From: Betaproteobacteria bacterium
GTDB lineage: Bacteria > Pseudomonadota > Gammaproteobacteria > Burkholderiales > UBA9220
Direction: 5' to 3'
DNA length: 5,231 nt
Assembly (NCBI GenBank): GCA_003519965.1
Contig: DOVS01000229.1
Location: 1-5,231 of the forward strand
Positions within the stretch are counted from its first letter, which is position 1; each line of letters begins with the position of its first letter. Shown here one piece after another: positions 1 to 5,231 of this stretch. The translations under genes and the position numbers were made by a program. The notes under the pieces are model-generated. The model had not been told where the DNA came from and did not search any database. It saw only the letters and a program-made list of their open reading frames with translations.

Positions 1-24
1 CCGCCGTTAGCGCGCTAACGGCGG
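1..24. repeat. Perfect 24-bp palindrome at the window edge
   Basis: The first 24 bases equal their own reverse complement: arms CCGCCGTTAG and CTAACGGCGG around a central CGCG. As RNA this would give a 10-bp GC-rich stem with a 4-nt loop. No T-run follows directly (the next bases are CAACCGCGCC, and a pyrimidine-rich stretch starts only near 43), so it is not a textbook intrinsic terminator. It could be the processed 3' end or terminator of a gene to the left, a protein-binding operator, or a dispersed intergenic palindrome. Positions 25-150, between it and the regulatory box, are GC-rich and hold no gene or signal I can support. Confidence 0.6.
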
Positions 25-150
25 CAACCGCGCCTATTGTAACTTTTCTTCTTCCCGCGAGTAAGCGCGCCGATGGGGAAATCGTTAAGGCGGCGCGCGG
101 GTAGAGCGGCCGCGAATCATTGGATTGCCGCTAACGCACGGCGCGCGTGT

Positions 151-189
151 AACAGTTGTTTACGAAAAATTGACAGTTACGTCACAACT
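151..189 (+). promoter_or_regulatory. Regulatory box copy 1, probable OmpR-type response-regulator site
   Basis: This 39-bp segment matches 4757-4795 at 32 of 39 positions without gaps, including an identical first 13 bases (AACAGTTGTTTAC). Inside are two related half-sites, GTTTAC at 158-163 and ATTGAC at 169-174, 11 bp apart start to start with an A-rich spacer. OmpR/PhoB-family regulators are known to bind head-to-tail repeats with this period. It lies 55-93 bp upstream of the GGDEF-EAL start codon. A perfect sigma70 -35 hexamer, TTGACA, sits inside it at 170-175 but has no good -10 at 16-18 bp. I infer that the response regulator encoded at the other end of the window binds here. Confidence 0.7.
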
Positions 190-201
190 CCACTGCCAAC
201 T

Positions 202-237
202 GCCTCTTTAATTGAAGCGAAATTCATTAAAAGAGGC
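202..237 (+). promoter_or_regulatory. Inverted repeat covering the Shine-Dalgarno of the GGDEF-EAL gene
   Basis: GCCTCTTT (202-209) pairs perfectly with AAAGAGGC (230-237). After a one-base bulge (A229), AAT (210-212) pairs with ATT (226-228), leaving a 13-nt loop. The right arm contains the ribosome-binding sequence AAGAGG (231-236), which sits 7 nt before the ATG at 244. If the whole repeat is transcribed, the hairpin would hide the Shine-Dalgarno. If transcription starts after the TTTAAT at 207-212, the left arm is absent from the mRNA; the repeat would then matter only as DNA, for example as an operator over the -10. Confidence 0.5.
207..212 (+). promoter_or_regulatory. Candidate -10 element of the GGDEF-EAL promoter
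   Basis: TTTAAT matches the sigma70 -10 consensus TATAAT at 5 of 6 positions. It begins 56 bp after the start of box copy 1. The same hexamer occurs 55 bp after the start of box copy 2, which is the best reason to believe it. No good -35 lies 17 bp upstream, as expected for an activator-dependent promoter. Initiation would be expected near 219-221, giving a leader of only about 24 nt. An alternative upstream start using TTGACA at 170-175 cannot be excluded. Confidence 0.45.
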
Positions 238-243
238 GCCATC

Positions 244-3066
244 ATGATTAAATCGCAGACGCGAATGAATAGCCGCAGTCCGGCGGCAGTGCAGGAATTC
301 TGCTTTCGCCGTGTCTTTGAAACAGCGGCGGTGGGTGTTGCTTACCTCACGCCGGAAGGGAATTGGCTGCAAATAAACCGTGAATTGTGCAGCCTAACGG
401 GTTATCGCCGTCGTGAGTTGATGGCGCGCACGCTACAGCAAATTACCGCTGCTGACGACCAGCCGCTCCAGCAAGAAAGATTGCGCGCGCTGCTTGCGGG
501 AGAAATCCGGCAAGCAGCGCTGGAAGTCCGGCTGATCCGTCGAGACGGGAGCTCGATTCCTCTGCACTTAAATTTCACCGTGAGCGGCGGCAAGCGCCGC
601 CACCTGATCTTAATGGCCGAAGATATTGCCGCTCGCCGGGAGCATGAAGCGCAACGGCAGCGGCTGGCGGCGATGCTGCGCTTAAGCGGTGACGGTTTGG
701 CGGCGATCGACGCCGAAGGGCGAGTGGTCGATGTGAACGATGCGTATTGCGCGATCACCGGCGAGAACCCCGCCGAAGTTTACGCGGGCGCCGCCGCAGG
801 AGTCGAAGCCTGGTTCGGGCGGCAAGACGCGGAACTCCATTCTTCCGGCGCTATGACCGAGATGCGGGTGACTGGCCGGGACGGCCGGCAGCGCGATGTC
901 GAGGTGGGCGTGCATTCGGTGTCCATAGACGGGCAGGCATTCCAGTTTTACGTAGTGCGGGATGTGACCCAGCGAAAAAGGGCGGAAGCCGCACTACGCG
1001 AGGGCGCGGGTTTTTCGGAGCGGGTCCAGCGTCATGCCGGCGTCGGTAGTTGGCAGTGGGAGGCCGGCAGCGCTGAATTCATTTGGTCCGATGCGCTGTT
1101 CCCCATTTTCGGCTTGCAGCCGCAGCCGCATGCGCCCAGCTATGAGGCGTTTCTCGACTATATTCATGAAGCCGACCGGGAGGCGGTTATTCAAACGATG
1201 AGTATCGCCATGGCGGAAGGCGGCCGGTATGACATCGATTACCGGATCGTCCTAGCGGATGGCCGGGTGCGCTATGTCAACGGGCAGGGCGAAGGGATTT
1301 GCGATGACCAGGGAAGGGTCGTCTCGATTAAAGGCTTCGTGCAGGATATCAGCCTGCGCAAACAGGCGGAAAACGATTTGCGCCTAGCGGCCAAGGTATT
1401 TGACTGCGCCGCCGAAGGCATCGTCATGGCGGACGCCCGGCGGCATATCGTCGCCATTAACGAAGCATTCTTGCAAATGACCGGATACAGCCGGGAGGAA
1501 ATTTTGCGTGGGCGCTCGGCCATGTTTGCTTCGCGGGAACACGACACGGAATATCAGCGCAAGATGTGGGAAATGATCGACCAGAACGGCCAATGGCAAG
1601 GCGAAGTGTGGGACCGGCGAAAAAACGGCGAATTGTACGCCGCGCGCGTCACCGTAAGAGCGGTTAAGGACGAAGCCGGCGAACTATTGAACTACGTCGG
1701 TATTTTTAACGACGTGACCGTCTATAAAGAGATGCAGCAGCGCTTGGAGTCCCTTGCCTATCGTGACCCGCTGACCTTGCTGCCCAATCGCAACTTATTT
1801 TGCGAGCGCCTCAAGCATGCGGTCGAAACGGGGGCTAGGGAAGGGCGTGGTTTGGCCGTCATGTCGTTGGATATCGACAATTTCAAGGCGATCAACGAAA
1901 CCCTCGGCCACGACCATGGCGACTTGTTGCTGCGCTTGGCCGCCGAGCAGTTGGCGCGATGCGTTCGCGCGGAAGATATGCTGGCTCGGCTGGGCGGGGA
2001 CGAATTCGCCATCCTGGTCGACAATGCCGATCAACAAGGGATGGATATGATGGCGCAGCGTATCGCGGACACCCTGCTCGAACCTTTTCGCATCGAGGGG
2101 CGGGAGCTATTTATTACTGTCAGCATCGGCGTGAGTTTTTATCCGGACGATGGCGAGGATGCGACCGGCTTGATTAAAAATGCCGATACCGCCGTGAGCC
2201 GCGCCAAGGAAGACGGGAAAAACACCTATCGCCTGTTCAGCGGAGAAATGAACCCGCGGGCCATTGAGCGCTTGACGCTGGAATCCGAGTTACGCCAGGC
2301 AATGGAGCGGGAAGAGCTATTCTTAGTCTATCAGCCCCAAGTCGCATTGTGGGCCGGCGAAGTGATCGGCGCGGAGGCGCTATTGCGCTGGCGGCATCCT
2401 CGCTTGGGGACGCTCGCTTCCGAACGCTTCATCCAAATCGCGGAAGAAACCGGGCTGATCGGCCCGGTGGGTGAATGGGCGTTGGAGCAGGTCTGTCGCC
2501 AGCTCCAAGTATGGAAAGCGGCCGGCGTGGAGCCGCCGGGTATTTCGGTTAACTTGTCGCCGGCGCAGTTTCGCCAGGCCGATATTGCCCATGTCTTGGA
2601 GGAAAAGCTCAGGTGCTACGATGTCGATGGCGTTTTCCTGGGTGTTGAGCTCAGCGAGAGCGCACTGATGGAGAATAGCGCCCGCTCGGTAAAAGTGTTA
2701 ACCGCCCTGAAAGACCTGGGTATTCACCTATCCGTGGACGACTTCGGCATGGGTTATTCTTCTCTGAGCTATCTTAAGCAGTTTCCATTGGACGAGGTGA
2801 AAATCGCCCGCTGTTTTATCAACGATATTACCTGCGACAAAGATGATTTGGCGATCGCCAACGCCATTATCGCCATGTCCCACGCCTTGGGGATGATCGT
2901 TATCGCCAAGGGCGTGGAAACCGAGGTGCAGGCGCAACAGCTCTTGGCGCAGGGGTGCGATATTGCGCAAGGTTATTTCTACAGCGCGCCGTTAGGCGCC
3001 GCGCAATTGATCGAGTTCGTGGAAGCGCGCCGCCATGCCGGAGGCGGCAACGGCGCTGCCGCGTAA
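244..3066 (+). CDS. Four-PAS GGDEF-EAL c-di-GMP signalling protein with a degenerate EAL domain
   Basis: This is a 940-residue cytosolic sensor enzyme for cyclic di-GMP; no signal peptide or membrane segment is visible. Four PAS-type sensor units are seen at about residues 19-135, 140-248, 262-375 and 381-495, joined by short helical linkers. The GGDEF domain starts at DPLTLLPNR (508). It has an intact GGDEF motif (584-588) and an RxxD inhibitory site (RAED, 575-578) exactly five residues before it, so diguanylate cyclase activity with product inhibition is expected. The EAL domain keeps E711 (EAL), N770, E802, D832, D833, K853 and Q909. The usual KID reads KIA (Ala855) and the usual AEGVET reads AKGVET (Lys889), so phosphodiesterase activity is probably lost or weak. 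The ATG at 244 is chosen because AAGAGG (231-236) precedes it and regulatory DNA fills the in-frame extension up to an ATG at 73. The PAS ligands are not predictable. It probably forms an operon with the downstream GNAT gene (14-nt gap). Confidence 0.93.
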   Translation: MIKSQTRMNSRSPAAVQEFCFRRVFETAAVGVAYLTPEGNWLQINRELCSLTGYRRRELMARTLQQITAADDQPLQQERLRALLAGEIRQAALEVRLIRRDGSSIPLHLNFTVSGGKRRHLILMAEDIAARREHEAQRQRLAAMLRLSGDGLAAIDAEGRVVDVNDAYCAITGENPAEVYAGAAAGVEAWFGRQDAELHSSGAMTEMRVTGRDGRQRDVEVGVHSVSIDGQAFQFYVVRDVTQRKRAEAALREGAGFSERVQRHAGVGSWQWEAGSAEFIWSDALFPIFGLQPQPHAPSYEAFLDYIHEADREAVIQTMSIAMAEGGRYDIDYRIVLADGRVRYVNGQGEGICDDQGRVVSIKGFVQDISLRKQAENDLRLAAKVFDCAAEGIVMADARRHIVAINEAFLQMTGYSREEILRGRSAMFASREHDTEYQRKMWEMIDQNGQWQGEVWDRRKNGELYAARVTVRAVKDEAGELLNYVGIFNDVTVYKEMQQRLESLAYRDPLTLLPNRNLFCERLKHAVETGAREGRGLAVMSLDIDNFKAINETLGHDHGDLLLRLAAEQLARCVRAEDMLARLGGDEFAILVDNADQQGMDMMAQRIADTLLEPFRIEGRELFITVSIGVSFYPDDGEDATGLIKNADTAVSRAKEDGKNTYRLFSGEMNPRAIERLTLESELRQAMEREELFLVYQPQVALWAGEVIGAEALLRWRHPRLGTLASERFIQIAEETGLIGPVGEWALEQVCRQLQVWKAAGVEPPGISVNLSPAQFRQADIAHVLEEKLRCYDVDGVFLGVELSESALMENSARSVKVLTALKDLGIHLSVDDFGMGYSSLSYLKQFPLDEVKIARCFINDITCDKDDLAIANAIIAMSHALGMIVIAKGVETEVQAQQLLAQGCDIAQGYFYSAPLGAAQLIEFVEARRHAGGGNGAAA

Positions 3067-3080
3067 TCTGGGAGAAAACG

Positions 3081-4025
3081 ATGCGCCCCATTCAAGCAAT
3101 CGAATTACGCGCCCTCGGTCCCGAGGATAAATTCGAGTTCGCGGAAATGTTTTACAGCGCCTTCAACGGTTGGTACTGGCGGCATGGCTGGGCGGCGGAT
3201 TATTTTAGCGGTGGTCCCGCCACGGTCGAGGTCTTCTTCACAATCAACGATCAATTGGATCCAGGCTGCGGGATCGTAGCGGTCAATCCGGGCAGCGGCC
3301 GGATGATGGGCGGTTGTTTCTACCATCCGCGCGCGCGTCACGTGAGTATAGGCAGCTTGATTGTCCATCCCAACTATTTCGGCCGCGGCGTGGGCAAGGC
3401 GCTGCTGCGTCATATCGTCGACGACGCCGATCGCGCGGGTTATTCCACGCTGCGCATGTTGAGCAGCACCTTCAATATCGACGGTTTTTCCTTAAGCAAT
3501 CGCGCCGGTTTTACTCCTCGCTGCGGTTACCATGGGATGGCGATTCCGGTGCCGCTGCGCGGCATAGAGGAGAGAACGGCGGGCATGGAGCGCGTGCGCG
3601 AGGCGACCGCGGCGGATATTCCCGCGATAGCGGCGTTGGAAATGGAGATGAGCGGCATTAGCCGCGAACCGGACTACCGTTACGCCATCGAACAGCGGCA
3701 AGAAGGAATGTTCGTCGCCGTGCTGGAAGGAAAGGGCGGCGGTCTCGATGGTTATATGGTTTTTCTTAAACGGGGAGCGTTGTCCTTGCTGGGGCCGGGC
3801 GTTGCGCGCACCGCCCATGACGCCGCATCGCTACTATTGGTTGTTCTCGATCGATTCAAGGGGCTCGCGCCCATGGTGTTGGCGCCGATGGCCGGCGATG
3901 CGCTGGTGACGCGGCTTTACCACTGGGGCGCACGTAATATCGAAATCCATATGCAGCAGGTGCGTGGAGTGTTTCAGCCATGCGCCGGCGTTAACTTCCC
4001 CGGTCTGCTGCCGGAAACCGGTTAA
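3081..4025 (+). CDS. Tandem GNAT-fold acetyltransferase, substrate unknown
   Basis: This 314-residue predicted cytosolic protein has two GNAT-like halves. The N-terminal half (about 1-165) has the acetyl-CoA pyrophosphate-binding signature (Q/R)xxGx(G/A) as R102-G-V-G-K-A107, preceded by the usual strand (SLIVHP). It also has the typical later GNAT segment ending NRAGF (140-144). The C-terminal half (about 169-314) opens like a GNAT domain (VREATAADIPAIAALE), but its equivalent region (LLGPGVARTAHDAASLLL) lacks the glycine-rich signature, so it is probably non-catalytic or substrate-binding. This two-domain layout is known among GNAT proteins, but the acceptor cannot be inferred. The start at 3081 is preceded by GGAGA (3071-3075) at good spacing and lies 14 nt after the GGDEF-EAL stop, implying co-transcription and possibly a role in the same pathway. 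A longer in-frame reading from 2955 would overlap the preceding gene and has no support. The gene ends 10 nt from the convergent response regulator gene, with no clear terminator between them. Confidence 0.85.
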   Translation: MRPIQAIELRALGPEDKFEFAEMFYSAFNGWYWRHGWAADYFSGGPATVEVFFTINDQLDPGCGIVAVNPGSGRMMGGCFYHPRARHVSIGSLIVHPNYFGRGVGKALLRHIVDDADRAGYSTLRMLSSTFNIDGFSLSNRAGFTPRCGYHGMAIPVPLRGIEERTAGMERVREATAADIPAIAALEMEMSGISREPDYRYAIEQRQEGMFVAVLEGKGGGLDGYMVFLKRGALSLLGPGVARTAHDAASLLLVVLDRFKGLAPMVLAPMAGDALVTRLYHWGARNIEIHMQQVRGVFQPCAGVNFPGLLPETG

Positions 4026-4035
4026 GCGGAGTGCG

Positions 4036-4737
4036 TCAAGCGCCGGCCCCTATTTGCGGTACGGCTTCCAGCCGGTAGCCGTAACCGTAGACCGGGGTGA
4101 GACGCCAGCCGTTTTCCGGCGTCAATTGCAGCTTCTTACGAATACGGCTGATATGGGTGTCGACAGTGCGGGTGTCCACATCCGCGGTAAGGCCCCATAC
4201 CGACTCCAGCAGATGCACCCGCGATAGCAGCCGGCCGCTGTTCTTCAGCAGGTACGTCGCGAGTTCAAACTCCTTCTGGGTCAACTCCAGCGGCGCGCCG
4301 TCGTAATAGAGAGTGCGCGAACTAGTGTCGAGCAGATAGCGGTTAAAATGGGTCGGCTCTTCGGTTTGGCGGGGTGCGGCGCGTCTGCCCAGCGCCTCGA
4401 TACGGGCGAGCATTTCCAAATGCTTGACCGGCTTGGTCATATAGTCATCGGCGCCCAACTTGAGGATTTTGATAATATCCTCTTCCTGGTCGCGCGCGGT
4501 GATGAATAGGACGGGAATATTCCAGCCTAGATGTTCTCGCACCCAAACGAGCACCTTATCGCCATTAATATCGGGCAGCATCCAATCGATGATGAGGAGA
4601 TCGAAATGTTCTTGGGTTACCCCTCCGATGAATGCTTGGCCGGTACTGAAGCTTTTGGTTGCGTGTTGGGCGGTGGCAAGCCAAACTTCCATCAGTTCTT
4701 GCTGGTGCGGATCGTCTTCTACTAGGGCGATATTCAC
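4036..4737 (-). CDS. OmpR/PhoB-family response regulator
   Basis: This 233-residue two-component transcription regulator has the full family layout. The receiver domain (about 1-118) has the acidic pair D8/D9, phospho-acceptor D51 in IIDWMLP, T80 in FITAR and K102 in the TKP motif. A winged-helix DNA-binding domain (about 129-225) has the typical LTQKEFELATYLL segment, recognition helix DTRTVDTHISRIRKKL (188-203) and a closing GYGYRLE wing. All phosphorelay residues are present, so it should be switchable by phosphorylation. No histidine kinase gene is seen nearby, so within this window it is an orphan. The start is GTG at 4735-4737, preceded on the minus strand by GTGAGGAC (4741-4748) as a Shine-Dalgarno. 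The ATG a little upstream on the minus strand is out of frame and soon meets a stop. The 39-bp box at 4757-4795 begins 20 bp upstream of this start, which suggests autoregulation. The same box precedes the GGDEF-EAL gene. The in vivo target set is inferred. Confidence 0.95.
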   Translation of the reverse strand: MNIALVEDDPHQQELMEVWLATAQHATKSFSTGQAFIGGVTQEHFDLLIIDWMLPDINGDKVLVWVREHLGWNIPVLFITARDQEEDIIKILKLGADDYMTKPVKHLEMLARIEALGRRAAPRQTEEPTHFNRYLLDTSSRTLYYDGAPLELTQKEFELATYLLKNSGRLLSRVHLLESVWGLTADVDTRTVDTHISRIRKKLQLTPENGWRLTPVYGYGYRLEAVPQIGAGA

Positions 4738-4756
4738 GGTGTCCTCACTGGCATGA

Positions 4757-4795
4757 AACAGTTGTTTACCAAAAGTTTACAGTTTAGACACAAAT
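4757..4795 (+). promoter_or_regulatory. Regulatory box copy 2, in the response regulator/chemoreceptor intergenic region
   Basis: This is the second copy of the box at 151-189 (32 of 39 identical, same orientation). The direct repeat is cleaner here: GTTTAC at 4764-4769 and again, identical, at 4775-4780, an 11-bp period with an A-rich spacer. ACAGTT also occurs twice, at 4758-4763 and 4779-4784. On the minus strand the core reads as two GTAAAC units, reminiscent of CpxR-type GTAAA repeats, though CpxR itself is not implied. It lies just upstream of the response regulator start and about 160-200 bp upstream of the chemoreceptor start. It could therefore serve autoregulation, chemoreceptor activation, or both. 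Confidence 0.75.
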
Positions 4796-4811
4796 TTCGC
4801 CAGAAAAACGA

Positions 4812-4817
4812 TTTAAT
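4812..4817 (+). promoter_or_regulatory. Candidate -10 element of the chemoreceptor promoter
   Basis: TTTAAT starts 55 bp after the start of box copy 2, matching the 56-bp offset of the same hexamer at 207-212. This pairing suggests an activator-dependent promoter reading rightward to the chemoreceptor. Initiation would be expected near 4824, giving a leader of about 130 nt. There is no convincing -35, as expected if the bound regulator replaces it. I could not assign a promoter for the leftward response regulator gene. Confidence 0.45.
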
Positions 4818-4838
4818 GGGATTGTGTGTTGGGCGGAT

Positions 4839-4851
4839 GGCGCCGAGCGCC
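4839..4851 (+). promoter_or_regulatory. Small GC hairpin in the predicted chemoreceptor leader
   Basis: GGCGC (4839-4843) and GCGCC (4847-4851) form a 5-bp stem around a CGA loop. GAGCGCC (4845-4851) can instead pair, with two G-U wobbles, with GGCGTTT (4880-4886), just before and into a T-run at 4884-4888. The two pairings exclude each other, which is the form of an attenuator, but both are short. Chance in GC-rich DNA is a real possibility. I see no match to known c-di-GMP riboswitch cores in this leader. Confidence 0.2.
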
Positions 4852-4953
4852 GTTAGGCTAGGGAGCGATGCCAGACGGAGGCGTTTTTCTATTCTGTACA
4901 AGCGCGGATTACATTAATTTCAGTGCGCAGTTTTCGTCAAAATGGGGATTCTC

Positions 4954-5231
4954 ATGTTGAACAACATCAGCATCAAAACGCAGATCATCCTGGTCATCGG
5001 TTTACTGGCGCTGCTGCTGGTGGGGATAGGCGCCTACAGCCTGCGCGCGATCCACGAGGCCGACGCGGAAATCAAAATCGTCGTCAACGACCGGCTGATT
5101 CCCGCCGAAGAACTAGGCAAAATCGGCAACCTGATGCGCGACAACATCCGTCTGCTGCAATTGGGCGCCACCCACGACCCGCGGCTGGAAGAAAGCGACC
5201 TCTACGACTACCCGGTAACCCGCGAAACCGA
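4954..5231 (+). CDS. Methyl-accepting chemotaxis protein, N-terminal part (cut by the window end)
   Basis: Ninety-two complete codons are visible before the window ends in mid-gene. The product starts MLNNISIKTQ, a short positively charged cytoplasmic tail. A hydrophobic membrane segment follows at about residues 10-31 (IILVIGLLALLLVGIGAYSL). Next comes the first helix of a periplasmic four-helix-bundle ligand domain of the Tar/4HB_MCP type, with the family's recognisable NDRLIP, MRDNIR and HDP elements (about 48-78). The full protein would be expected to add a second membrane helix, HAMP and a cytoplasmic signalling domain that binds CheA/CheW, but none of that is visible. The start at 4954 is preceded by GGGGA (4944-4948) at 5-nt spacing. 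An in-frame ATG at 4942 has no ribosome-binding sequence. The ligand is unknown. The gene is divergent from the response regulator and follows box copy 2 in the orientation seen at the GGDEF-EAL gene. Confidence 0.88.
   Translation, partial: MLNNISIKTQIILVIGLLALLLVGIGAYSLRAIHEADAEIKIVVNDRLIPAEELGKIGNLMRDNIRLLQLGATHDPRLEESDLYDYPVTRET

Noticed and set aside
3..104. Open frame from the window edge to a TAG at 102-104 that could be the tail of an upstream gene.
   Set aside because: Only 33 codons, it runs straight through the palindrome, and it shows no recognisable motif. It cannot be told from chance without sequence to the left.
170..198. Classical sigma70 promoter using TTGACA at 170-175.
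   Set aside because: The -35 is perfect but the hexamers 16-18 bp downstream (near 192-199) do not resemble TATAAT, so it is kept only as an alternative to the TTTAAT promoter.
73..243. In-frame N-terminal extension of the GGDEF-EAL gene from an ATG at 73, adding 57 residues.
   Set aside because: No ribosome-binding sequence precedes 73. The extension is low-complexity Arg/Ala-rich and overlaps the conserved regulatory box and candidate -10. The ATG at 244 has a good Shine-Dalgarno.
2955..3080. Longer GNAT reading starting at an ATG at 2955.
   Set aside because: It overlaps the conserved EAL-domain end, gives an Arg-rich unrelated extension, and the ATG at 3081 has GGAGA just upstream.
402..3818. 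Numerous 60-120-codon open frames on the minus strand and in other plus frames across the GGDEF-EAL and GNAT genes.
   Set aside because: They are shadows of GC-rich coding sequence: Arg/Ser/Ala-rich, without motifs or ribosome-binding sites.
4000..4035. Possible bidirectional terminator between the convergent GNAT and response regulator genes (CCGGT/ACCGG arms at 4000-4004 and 4017-4021).
   Set aside because: The stem is only 5 bp, lies within the GNAT coding end, and has no T-run on either strand.
4097..4756. Plus-strand open frames opposite the response regulator gene.
   Set aside because: They are antisense shadows of a gene with complete receiver and winged-helix motifs.
4942..4953. Alternative in-frame ATG at 4942 for the chemoreceptor.
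   Set aside because: No Shine-Dalgarno precedes it; the GGGGA just after it is well placed for the ATG at 4954.
4818..4953. c-di-GMP riboswitch in the chemoreceptor leader.
   Set aside because: I could not find the conserved core elements of the known c-di-GMP riboswitch classes; only short GC stems are present.

Overview
The window looks like chromosomal DNA from a free-living Gram-negative bacterium, most likely a gammaproteobacterium (a methanotroph-like lineage is possible, but that is an impression from protein style, not a demonstrated placement). Codon use is moderately GC-rich. The gene content (multi-PAS c-di-GMP enzyme, OmpR-type response regulator, chemoreceptor) is typical of environmental proteobacteria with large signalling repertoires. 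No mobile element, CRISPR array, tRNA or rRNA was seen.

Layout. Positions 1-243 are non-coding: a perfect 24-bp palindrome at the left edge, then GC-rich DNA with no recognised feature, then a compact regulatory region. This region has a 39-bp box (151-189), a TTTAAT -10-like element (207-212) and an inverted repeat that covers the Shine-Dalgarno sequence (202-237). Next come two co-directional genes 14 nt apart: a 940-residue PAS x4-GGDEF-EAL protein (244-3066) and a 314-residue tandem-GNAT protein (3081-4025). An OmpR/PhoB-family response regulator (4036-4737, minus strand) converges on them with a 10-nt gap. The 216-nt divergent intergenic region (4738-4953) separates it from the start of a methyl-accepting chemotaxis receptor (4954 to the window end, truncated).

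The main observation is that the box at 151-189 recurs at 4757-4795, with 32 of 39 positions identical and the same orientation. The second copy lies between the response regulator and the chemoreceptor. Both copies contain two 6-bp half-sites spaced 11 bp start to start, the geometry used by OmpR/PhoB-family regulators, and both have TTTAAT 55-56 bp downstream of the box start. The simplest model (inference) is that the response regulator encoded here binds both boxes, activates the c-di-GMP gene/GNAT operon and the chemoreceptor gene, and may regulate itself. That would make a local regulon joining chemotaxis and c-di-GMP signalling.

A second notable point is that the EAL domain keeps most catalytic residues but has lost two: the Asp of the usual KID motif is Ala855, and the first Glu of the usual AEGVET motif is Lys889. 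The GGDEF domain, including its RxxD inhibitory site, is intact. The protein is therefore predicted to be mainly a diguanylate cyclase with a weakened or inactive phosphodiesterase domain.
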